Source of the DNA: Sedimentisphaerales bacterium
GTDB lineage: Bacteria; Planctomycetota; Phycisphaerae; Sedimentisphaerales; SG8-4
DNA: 25,908 nucleotides
Reading direction: 5' to 3'
Assembly: GCA_016932895.1 (NCBI GenBank)
Contig: JAFGCA010000453.1
Location: 1-25,908 of the forward strand
The notes beneath the pieces were generated by a model. That model did not search any database, had not been told where the DNA came from, and saw only the letters and a list, made by a program, of their open reading frames with translations. Of this stretch, positions 16,228 through 23,096 are shown piece by piece (positions within the stretch are counted from its first letter, which is position 1; each line of letters begins with the position of its first letter). The position numbers and the translations under genes were made by a program.

Positions 16228-17342
16228 TGCGGCCAAGCACAAAAATCCAACCACGATTTCGTAGGATGGGCTTTAGCCCATGCGGTTTCTTCGCCCGAAC
16301 GCTTGAACCGCATGGGCTACTACGCGCTTGTTGCCTGGTGCTCTTGGTCTGCGCCGGTTGTGGTCAGGATTCGGGGGATGGAAGCGCCAAGAGCGAATTT
16401 GCAGTGGACAAGGTCTACGAGCGCGGGCCGGCGACAATCCACGTGCGGCTGGACCGCACCTGCCTGACGATCGCCGAGACCCTGCTTCTCCAGTTCGAAG
16501 CGACGGTACAGCCGGAGTACGAGATACAAATGCCCAACGTGGACAAGGTGCTCGAGAACTTCGGCATCGTGGACTGGGACAATTTGGGCACGAGACTTGA
16601 CGAGCAGAACAACGTCGTGACGACGTACCAGTACAGGCTCGAGCCCTTCCTGTCGGGCAGCTACGAAATCCCGGCGTTTGTCTTCTCGTTCCACGACGCC
16701 AACGAGCCCGATAACAAACACGAACTGACCAGCGAGCCGGTCGCCGTCGAGGTCACGTCCCTGTTGGGCGAGCAGCGAGCCGAGCTGGTCATCGAAGATA
16801 TCGAAGGGCCCGTCGCAATGCCCAAAGAGTCATCCTACTGGTGGGTCTGGATACCGGTGGCCGTGGTGCTGGTGACGATTCCCCTCACGTGGTTCTTGTC
16901 GCGGCAGAAACAAGCCCGAAAGCTGATCCGGATCTTCCGGCCGGCACACGAGATCGCGTACGCCCGCTTGCGCGTCCTCGTTGCCGAAGATCTGGTGGAG
17001 GCGGGCCGAATCAAGGAGTTCTACGAGCGAATCAGCGGCATCCTGCGACATTACATCGAGGACCGCTTCGACCTTCACGCGCCGGAACGCACGACCGAGG
17101 AGTTCCTCTCTGAACTGCAATCGACCGACGTGCTGTCGGCCTCGGACAAAAAGGTGCTGGGCGAGTTCCTGGCGCATTGCGATCTGGTCAAATTCGCCAA
17201 ACACGATCCGACGAGCGAACAGATTCAGCAAACGTTCGATCTGGTCAAGGACTTCATCGAGCGTACCAAATCGCAGGAGCGCAAAGTGGACGTGACCGAC
17301 AAAGTGGAAAGCGGACAAGAAATCGAGGCGGAGGTGGCATAG
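16224..17342 (+). CDS. Bat-operon lipoprotein/membrane protein with DUF4381-like cytoplasmic module
   Basis: 372 residues from an ATG overlapping the PPIase stop. A hydrophobic stretch ending LLVCAGC suggests a lipoprotein signal with Cys46 as the lipidated residue. Residues 60-190 look like a BatD-type beta-sandwich (TIHVRLDRTCLTIAETLLLQFEATV). A membrane helix occupies about 205-227 (WWVWIPVAVVLVTIPLTWFL). The cytoplasmic part carries a DUF4381-like module (RPAHEIAYARLRVL, IKEFYERISGILRHYIEDRFD, ERTTEEFLSEL). Residues 13-34, within the signal region, are encoded by a palindromic repeat, making the n-region unusually long; translation could instead begin at Met15, inside the repeat. Function is unknown beyond membership of the Bat-type operon. 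The next gene starts directly after its stop. Confidence 0.85.
   Translation: MMRPSTKIQPRFRRMGFSPCGFFARTLEPHGLLRACCLVLLVCAGCGQDSGDGSAKSEFAVDKVYERGPATIHVRLDRTCLTIAETLLLQFEATVQPEYEIQMPNVDKVLENFGIVDWDNLGTRLDEQNNVVTTYQYRLEPFLSGSYEIPAFVFSFHDANEPDNKHELTSEPVAVEVTSLLGEQRAELVIEDIEGPVAMPKESSYWWVWIPVAVVLVTIPLTWFLSRQKQARKLIRIFRPAHEIAYARLRVLVAEDLVEAGRIKEFYERISGILRHYIEDRFDLHAPERTTEEFLSELQSTDVLSASDKKVLGEFLAHCDLVKFAKHDPTSEQIQQTFDLVKDFIERTKSQERKVDVTDKVESGQEIEAEVA
16261..16323. repeat. Palindromic repeat, copy A3, in the signal-peptide region of a Bat-operon gene
   Basis: Inverted arms at 16261-16289 and 16305-16323 share GAACCGCATGGGCTACTAC against GTAG...AGCCCATGCGGTT. The left arm contains the small palindrome ATGGGCTTTAGCCCAT. 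The layout (TAGGxTGGG, short loop, CCCAxGCGG) is like copies A1 and A2 but the bases differ, so it is a related subfamily or a parallel family. It is open in the gene's frame across its 63 bp, which is exactly 21 codons. Confidence 0.75.
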
Positions 17343-18437
17343 ATGGAACTGTATTCGCCCTGGGCGCTGCTGTTGCTTCTGGTCATCCCCTTCCTGGGGA
17401 CCCTGATGCTGCGCAAGAAGCGCGTCGCGGCGGTGAAGTTTCCGAGCCTGATCGATATGCGCCGTTGCCCCGTCTCCTGGCGGCTGCGATTTCGCCCCCT
17501 GCTGGTCGCGGCGAGATTGCTGTGCCTGGCCCTGCTGATCCTGGCCCTGGCCCGGCCCCGCAAAGGGACGGTCCTGGCCGAAACCTCCACCGAAGGGGTC
17601 GCCATCGAGACGGTGGTGGACCGTTCGGGCAGTATGAATACGGAGATGGACTACTACGGCGAAAAGATGAACCGCCTGGAGGTGGTCAAGCGAGTGCTCG
17701 CTGATTTCATTGCCGGTGACAAGAAAGGCCTGGGCGGCCGGAGCGGCGACCTGATCGGCCTGGTGACGTTCGCCCGATACGCCGACACGGTGTGCCCCCT
17801 CGTGCTCAGCCACAACGTCCTCGGGGAGTTCCTGAAGAAGACGGATATCGTCAGCCTGCGCAGCGAGGACGGCACCGCCATCGGCGACGCCATCGCCCTG
17901 GCGGCGGCCCGGCTCAGGAAGGCCGAGGAAGAAATCGAGCGACGCAATGCCGATCTCGGATTCGCCGGCACGGACGAATCCGGACAGCCCCGGCGCGCCG
18001 GCTTCGAGATCAAGAGCAAGGCCATGATCCTGCTGACCGACGGGCAGAACAACCGGGGCCAGTACGATCCCCTGGAAGCGGCCGAACTGGCCCAAAAATG
18101 GGGCATCAAAATCTACACCATCGGTATCGGATCGGACCAGGCCTATGCGACCGTCCAGACGGCGCTGGGCACCTTTCGCATGCCCACGGCACACGAGCTG
18201 GACGAGGATTTGCTCAAAGCTATCGCCAACAAGACCGGCGGCTTCTACAGCCGCGCCGGAGATGCGGCGGCCCTGCGCGCCGTGGTCAAACGCATCGATG
18301 AACTTGAAGAAACGGAAGTGACATCCGTGCAATATACGCAGTACGCCGAGCACTTCGGCCGCTGGACTTTGCCCGCCCTGGCGCTGCTGGCGCTGGAGAT
18401 GCTGGCCGGCTGCACTATTTTCAGGAAAATCCCATAG
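17343..18437 (+). CDS. batA: BatA-like VWA membrane protein
   Basis: 364 residues, starting directly after the preceding stop. The N-terminal BatA-type membrane part has helices at about 6-23 and 53-70. A VWA domain follows with an intact metal-ion-dependent adhesion site: DRSGS (Asp93, Ser95, Ser97), the Thr of DGTAIGD and the Asp of LLTDGQNN. A C-terminal helix (WTLPALALLALEMLAGC, about 342-358) completes the three-helix topology typical of BatA/BatB. The Bat proteins were named for Bacteroides aerotolerance, although their mechanism is unresolved; VWA proteins next to MoxR ATPases are thought to form membrane-linked chaperone-like complexes. Its stop codon lies inside the first ATAGGAC unit of the downstream repeat. 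Confidence 0.93.
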   Translation: MELYSPWALLLLLVIPFLGTLMLRKKRVAAVKFPSLIDMRRCPVSWRLRFRPLLVAARLLCLALLILALARPRKGTVLAETSTEGVAIETVVDRSGSMNTEMDYYGEKMNRLEVVKRVLADFIAGDKKGLGGRSGDLIGLVTFARYADTVCPLVLSHNVLGEFLKKTDIVSLRSEDGTAIGDAIALAAARLRKAEEEIERRNADLGFAGTDESGQPRRAGFEIKSKAMILLTDGQNNRGQYDPLEAAELAQKWGIKIYTIGIGSDQAYATVQTALGTFRMPTAHELDEDLLKAIANKTGGFYSRAGDAAALRAVVKRIDELEETEVTSVQYTQYAEHFGRWTLPALALLALEMLAGCTIFRKIP

Positions 18438-18478
18438 GACAAGAGAATTGGTCCTATACGACCAATAGGACCTATACC
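18434..18478. repeat. ATAGGAC-type inverted repeat cluster between batA and batB
   Basis: Three copies of a 7-8 bp unit alternate in orientation: ATAGGAC (18434-18440), GGTCCTAT (18450-18457) and ATAGGACC (18465-18472), followed by a further CCTATAC. The middle unit can pair with either neighbour, and TTGGTC (18448-18453) can also pair with GACCAA (18460-18465). The batA stop codon is within the first unit. The batB start at 18497 lies just beyond. No ribosome site is obvious in front of batB. Confidence 0.75.
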
Positions 18479-18496
18479 TAAGAGCAGTGACAACTG

Positions 18497-19513
18497 ATGA
18501 ATCTGGGCAATGACAGAGCATTGTGGCTTCTCTTCGCCGTACCGGTAGTCCTGATCCCGGCCTACATCTGGTGCTTCTGGCGCAAGGCCCAAACCCTGCG
18601 CGTGCTGGCCAGCAACGAGATGCTGCGGAAGATCAACAACAGCGTCAGTCTAAAGAAGCAACTGTTCAAGGCGATCCTGCTCATCGCCGGCTTCGTGAGC
18701 ATCGTGATGGCGCTGACCGAGCCGCAGTGGAATCCGCAGCCGCAGCAAATTCGACGCAAGGGACGAGACGTCGCCATTTTGCTGGATACGTCGCGTTCCA
18801 TGCTGTCTGAAGACATCAAGCCGAACCGGCTCGAACGCTCGAAGATCGCCATCTCGGACCTGTTGGAGGTCCTCCAGGGCGACCGGATCGCCATCGTGAC
18901 CTTCGCGGGCAACGCCACGGTGAAATGCCCCCTGACGCAGGATTACGCCTTCGTGCGCATGGCGCTGGCGGACATCTCGACCGAGAGCACCAGCCGGGGC
19001 GGCACGATGATCGGCGACGCGATCCGCAAGGCCGCCGAAGAAGTCTTTGACAAGGACAGCCGCGAGTACAAAGACGTCATCCTGATCACCGACGGCGAGG
19101 ATCACGACAGCTTCCCGGTCGAGGCCGCGGAAAAGGCCGCACAGGAGGGCGTGCGCATCATCGCCATCGGCCTCGGCGACGACGTGACCGGCTCGCGCAT
19201 CCCCATCACGGGACCCGACGGCCGGACCACCTTCCTGACCTACCAGGGGCAGGAGGTCTGGTCCAAGCTCGACAGCGATACGCTCCGAGAGGTGGCCTAC
19301 GCCACCGAAGGCGGCAAGTACCTCTCGGTCCAGCCCGGCACGACCATGGACCTCGGCGCCATCTACGAGGACCTGATCGCGTCGGCCCAGAAACGTGAGC
19401 TGGAATCGGTGACGATGATGAAATATGATGAGAAGTTCCAGATCTTCATTGCTCTGGCAATCGCATTGCTGATTGGCGAGGCGTTGATACGTGAACGCAA
19501 AAGAGTGGTATAG
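18497..19513 (+). CDS. batB: BatB-like VWA membrane protein
   Basis: 338 residues, with N-terminal helices at about 8-27 and 57-74, a VWA domain and a C-terminal helix (FQIFIALAIALLIGEAL, about 315-331). The metal site is intact: DTSRS (Asp97, Ser99, Ser101), GGTMIGDA and LITDGEDHD. It carries the BatB-type LSEDIKPNRLERSK after the first site motif and the GSRIPITGPDG segment. The start has only a weak ribosome site, and the 59-bp gap to batA is filled by a repeat, whereas most other junctions in this operon overlap or abut. The next gene overlaps its 3' end by 23 bp, suggesting coupled translation. Confidence 0.94.
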   Translation: MNLGNDRALWLLFAVPVVLIPAYIWCFWRKAQTLRVLASNEMLRKINNSVSLKKQLFKAILLIAGFVSIVMALTEPQWNPQPQQIRRKGRDVAILLDTSRSMLSEDIKPNRLERSKIAISDLLEVLQGDRIAIVTFAGNATVKCPLTQDYAFVRMALADISTESTSRGGTMIGDAIRKAAEEVFDKDSREYKDVILITDGEDHDSFPVEAAEKAAQEGVRIIAIGLGDDVTGSRIPITGPDGRTTFLTYQGQEVWSKLDSDTLREVAYATEGGKYLSVQPGTTMDLGAIYEDLIASAQKRELESVTMMKYDEKFQIFIALAIALLIGEALIRERKRVV

Positions 19514-20363
19514 CTGGATGGTTTTGCCGCTGGTTCTGCTGGCCGGGGCGGGGGCCCGGGCGGATTCTGCGCGGGAGATGCTCGCCGAAGGCAACAAGCT
19601 GTTCGCCGAGGCTGAGTATACCGAAGCGATCAACAAGTACAACGAGGTGCTGCTCGAGAGTCCCAAAGCACTGGAACCGAAGTTCAACAAGGCCAACAGC
19701 TACTACCGGCTGGACGATCTGGGCGAGGCGATTGACCTGTACCAGGAAGTCGCCGCCGAGAGTAAGGACATGTCACTGGTGGCCAAGGCCAAGTACAACC
19801 TGGGCAACTGCTTCTTCCAGCGAGGCTCGAAACAGCGCGATTCCGACCTCAAGAAGGCCGTCGAGGACATGAAGACGAGCATCGCCCACTGGCGACAGGT
19901 GCTCGAGATCGACTCCGAGAACGAGAAAGCCGCCCGAAATATCGAAGTGGCCCGCCTCACGATCAAGGACCTCCTCGATCAACTGAAGAAACAGCAGGAG
20001 AATCAACAACAGCAGCAACAGCAGGGCCAACAAGACCAGCAACAGCAGCAGCAGCAGGGACAGGGGCAACAGCAAAGCCCGCCGGAGGGCCAGGGCAAAC
20101 CCGACGCATCCGAGGACCCGAACGAGGCCCGGGACCCCAACCAGCCTCAGGATGAAGGCCGGCCCCAGGACCCCAACGAGACGCAGGACAAACAGGAACC
20201 GCAGCAGCAACAGCAATCGCCGACAGAGGACCAGCAACAGCAAAAAGAGACGGTTGTGCCCGATACGACCGCCCAGGAAATCCTCGACAAGGAGCAGCGG
20301 CAGAAAGAACAGCGACGAATTCTTCAAAGAACGCAGACCCGGAAGGTCGAAAAGGACTGGTAG
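19491..20363 (+). CDS. batC: BatC-like TPR protein with Gln-rich linker
   Basis: 290 residues from a GTG at 19491 overlapping batB, preferred over the ATG at 19518 because a GAGG lies upstream and it gives the signal peptide a normal N-terminal region. A signal peptide (to about ARA/D) is followed by TPR-type repeats (about 30-160; LAEGNKLFAEAEYTEAINKY, AKYNLGNCFFQRG). Residues about 165-255 are a low-complexity linker dominated by Gln, with Pro, Asp and Glu. The C-terminus RTQTRKVEKDW matches the conserved end of BatC proteins. It is predicted periplasmic, a protein-interaction partner of the VWA proteins. The Gln tract is encoded by mixed CAG/CAA runs and may vary in length between strains. 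Confidence 0.9.
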   Translation: MNAKEWYSWMVLPLVLLAGAGARADSAREMLAEGNKLFAEAEYTEAINKYNEVLLESPKALEPKFNKANSYYRLDDLGEAIDLYQEVAAESKDMSLVAKAKYNLGNCFFQRGSKQRDSDLKKAVEDMKTSIAHWRQVLEIDSENEKAARNIEVARLTIKDLLDQLKKQQENQQQQQQQGQQDQQQQQQQGQGQQQSPPEGQGKPDASEDPNEARDPNQPQDEGRPQDPNETQDKQEPQQQQQSPTEDQQQQKETVVPDTTAQEILDKEQRQKEQRRILQRTQTRKVEKDW

Positions 20364-20364
20364 G

Positions 20365-22149
20365 ATGCCCCGTTTCGCCGGAACCATATCGTTCGGTCTC
20401 GCGATCCTGCTCGTGGCCGCCGCAAGCGGCGCGGCACGCACGCGCGTCTACGCCAAGGTCAATACGGATACCGTCATTTACCCGGGCGACGTGTTCCAGT
20501 ACTCCATCGTGGTCGAAGGCGGCACCAAGCCCAGCAAGATAGACATTTCGCCGCTGGCCCGGTTCAAACCGCGTGCGGCCGGCAGCGGCACCTCCATGCA
20601 GCAGTTCAACGACCGGGTCACCATGAGCTATTCGGCCAACTACGCCATCACCGCCGAAGGCCCCGGCACCATGTCGTTGCCTGCGGTGACGGTCGTCGTC
20701 GAGGGCGAGAAGTACACCACCAACCCGGTCGAGATAACCGTTTCGGCGCCGGGGACCACTGACCGGCTCTCGCTGGAGTTTACGCTTTCGGAAAAGCGCT
20801 GTTACGTCGGCCAGCCCGTGTTGATGACGGTCAAATGGATTGTCACGACGCACGTTCAGGACGCCTCGTTCGAGGTGCCGGCTTTTACCTCCGATGATTT
20901 CTACATTGAGGACGTATCGGGCTCGGCCGGTGCGTACGCCAAGGAGCGCGTTGCCATCGCGGGCGTCCCGGTGACGGTGACGGAGAACCGGGAGATCGTC
21001 AAAGGCGTACAAGCCGCGATCATCTCGTTTAGCAAGATACTCATCCCGAAGCGGGCCGGAAATCTCGCGCTCGACCCGGTCCGCGTCTCGACGAACATGG
21101 CTGTCGGCAGAACGCGGAGCATGTTCGAAGCGTACAAGTACCAGCGCGTCTCGGTCCAGTCGGACCCGGTCGAGCTGGAAGTGCTGCCCGTTCCGGAGAC
21201 GGGCAAGCCGGCACAGTTCTACGGCTTGGTCGGACGATACACGATCGCCGCCGCCGCCGCTCCCACCCAGGTCAACGTGGGCGACCCGATCACGCTGACC
21301 GTCCGGATCGGGGGCAACCCGTACCTCAAGCCCGTGCAGTGGCCCGCGCTGGAGCAGATCCCGACCCTGGCGGCGAATTTCAAGATTCCCAGCGAGAAGG
21401 CCTCGCCCGTGATCGAAGACGGGCACAAGATCTTCACGCAAACGATCCGGGCCAACAACGATAACGTCACCGAGATCCCCGCGATCCCGCTGGCGTACTT
21501 CGACCCGCAGGAGGGCAAGTACGTCGTCGCGGAAACCAAGCCCATCCAACTGGACGTCGCGCCGACCCGCGTCTTGACCAACGCCGACGTGGAGGGGACC
21601 GTCGCCGGAACGGTCAGCCGCGAAGTGGAGGCGATCCGCAAGGGGCTCTCGGCCAATTACTACGGGCCCGAAGCGCTGCAAAACGAAGCATTCGCGCCGT
21701 TCGCGGCCCTGGCCCGCCCGGGCTATGCGGTGTTGTGGTCGATCCCGCTGCTCGGTTTGGTCCTCAGTGCGGCGGTCAAGCGGGCCGGCCGCATCAACCC
21801 CGAAGCCGCCGCCCGCAAACGCAAGCGACAGGCGTGCCGGGCGGCCGTGGGACAGTTGAAGCAGGTCGCCGCAGAATCGTCCGACCAAAAGCATGAGCGC
21901 CTCGTCGCCGTAATGAAAGGATATATCGGCGATCGTTTCGACAGGGTTGCGGCCTCGCTGACGCCCGACGACTGCCGGGAGATCATCGCCGAGGCCACCG
22001 GCGACACGCAGACGGCCAAGCGGTTTGGAGATTGCGTCGCCGCATGCGAAGCCGCCCGCTACGCGCCCCTGGAGGCCGAGGTCGGCACGAATCTGGTCCA
22101 GGAAACGATGGAAATGATTTCTTTGATCGAGAAACACTCGTCGAAATGA
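20365..22149 (+). CDS. batD: BatD-like oxygen-tolerance family protein
   Basis: 594 residues from an ATG one base after the batC stop; the frame is open further upstream only as a shadow of batC. A signal peptide (1-24, ISFGLAILLVAAASGAA) leads into several Ig-like beta domains (RVYAKVNTDTVIYPGDVFQYSI, LSEKRCYVGQPVLMTVKW, PTQVNVGDPITLTVRI), the pattern of the BatD family. One membrane helix lies at about 453-472. The cytoplasmic tail has a Lys/Arg-rich start and then MKGYIGDRFDRVAASLTPDD, similar in pattern to the RHYIEDRFD module of the 16224 gene. It is predicted to be anchored in the inner membrane with the large domain in the periplasm. Its stop overlaps the next start as ATGA. Confidence 0.92.
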   Translation: MPRFAGTISFGLAILLVAAASGAARTRVYAKVNTDTVIYPGDVFQYSIVVEGGTKPSKIDISPLARFKPRAAGSGTSMQQFNDRVTMSYSANYAITAEGPGTMSLPAVTVVVEGEKYTTNPVEITVSAPGTTDRLSLEFTLSEKRCYVGQPVLMTVKWIVTTHVQDASFEVPAFTSDDFYIEDVSGSAGAYAKERVAIAGVPVTVTENREIVKGVQAAIISFSKILIPKRAGNLALDPVRVSTNMAVGRTRSMFEAYKYQRVSVQSDPVELEVLPVPETGKPAQFYGLVGRYTIAAAAAPTQVNVGDPITLTVRIGGNPYLKPVQWPALEQIPTLAANFKIPSEKASPVIEDGHKIFTQTIRANNDNVTEIPAIPLAYFDPQEGKYVVAETKPIQLDVAPTRVLTNADVEGTVAGTVSREVEAIRKGLSANYYGPEALQNEAFAPFAALARPGYAVLWSIPLLGLVLSAAVKRAGRINPEAAARKRKRQACRAAVGQLKQVAAESSDQKHERLVAVMKGYIGDRFDRVAASLTPDDCREIIAEATGDTQTAKRFGDCVAACEAARYAPLEAEVGTNLVQETMEMISLIEKHSSK

Positions 22150-22961
22150 ACGTTGCCAAGACCCTCGTCATCCTGTTGAGCTTTCTCTTTCCGGGCTTGG
22201 TGGTTCCCGCAGCCGCGGAACTGACCCGGGAGCAGCTTTACGGCCTGCTCAACGAGGCCAACACCGCCTTCCAGCAGGCCAACGCCGCCGGCGATTCGAC
22301 CCGCGCCAACGAGCTCTACGCCCAGGCCATCCTCCTGTATCAGAAGATCATCGAGCAGGGACAAATCCACAACGCCCGGCTTTACTACAACCTCGCCAAC
22401 GCGTACTTCCTGAAGGAGGACATCGGCAGAGCCATTCTCAACTATCGCCGGGCCGCGAAGCTCGACGGTGGTGACATCAACGTCCAGAAGAACCTCGCCT
22501 TCGCCCGCAGTCAGCGGATCGACAAAGTCGCAGTGCAAACAGAAAAACGCGTGCTCGAAACGCTGTTCTTCTGGCACTACGACACCGCTCTTCAAACGCG
22601 TTTTTTTCTAGCCTGCCTGTTCTTTGCCGCCCTCTGTGTGACACTGACGGTTATGATCTGGCTCGGGCGCGGACCCGCGACATCCGCCGTGGCGGTGGTT
22701 GCAGTGATTCTGCTGGTTTGCTTCCTCACATCCGTGATCATCGATTCACATCGGCGCGTCCACACCGCGTACGGAGTCATCACGGCCCCGGAGATTGTGG
22801 CCCGTCAGGGAGACGGACCGAACTACCCGCCCAGCTTCAAAGATCCGCTGCACGCCGGCACTGAATTCGAGCTCGTCGAGCAGCGGCCCGGCTGGCTCCA
22901 CATCAAGCTTGCCGACGGCACCGACGCCTGGATTCCCGACGACAGCGCCGGTTTGGTCTGA
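22146..22961 (+). CDS. batE: BatE-like TPR protein with two membrane helices and SH3-type domain
   Basis: 271 residues from an ATG overlapping the batD stop. Signal peptide 1-24 (LVILLSFLFPGLVVPAAA/E). TPR-like helices span about 25-140 (LYYNLANAYFLKEDIGRAILNYRRAAKL). Two membrane segments lie at about 152-174 and 179-201. A C-terminal bacterial SH3-type domain covers 212-271 (GEGPNYPPSFKDPLHAGTEFELVEQRPGWLHIKL pattern: GTEFELVE, GWLHIKLADGTDAWIP). TPR, two helices and SH3 are the usual layout of BatE. It is the last gene of the operon and faces the amidohydrolase gene; a palindromic repeat lies between them. Confidence 0.9.
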   Translation: MNVAKTLVILLSFLFPGLVVPAAAELTREQLYGLLNEANTAFQQANAAGDSTRANELYAQAILLYQKIIEQGQIHNARLYYNLANAYFLKEDIGRAILNYRRAAKLDGGDINVQKNLAFARSQRIDKVAVQTEKRVLETLFFWHYDTALQTRFFLACLFFAALCVTLTVMIWLGRGPATSAVAVVAVILLVCFLTSVIIDSHRRVHTAYGVITAPEIVARQGDGPNYPPSFKDPLHAGTEFELVEQRPGWLHIKLADGTDAWIPDDSAGLV

Positions 22962-23019
22962 CCGATTCCGACCGTGACATTTCCGGCGCGGTCTCGATCT
23001 CATTGCGAGCCTGCATCCT

Positions 23020-23089
23020 GTAGGGTGGGTCCTTGCCCCACGCGTTTCCGCGTGCCGATCGTTCCGCGTGGGTTGAGAACCCACCCTAC
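23020..23089. repeat. Palindromic dispersed repeat, copy A2, between convergent genes
   Basis: Inverted arms at 23022-23044 and 23065-23087, spacer 20 bp. It is the reverse complement of copy A1: the right arm plus GTTCC matches the A1 left arm with one mismatch over 27 bp, and the left arm matches the A1 right arm with one mismatch over 23 bp. It occupies the gap between the batE stop and the amidohydrolase stop and could act as a two-way terminator hairpin, though there is no T run. Confidence 0.85.
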
Positions 23090-23096
23090 GAGTAGC

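Noticed and set aside
16830..18521. A 563-codon minus-strand frame
   Set aside because: Antisense to the DUF4381-like gene and batA; no family features.
19963..22137. A 724-codon minus-strand frame
   Set aside because: Antisense to batC and batD; low-complexity shadow.
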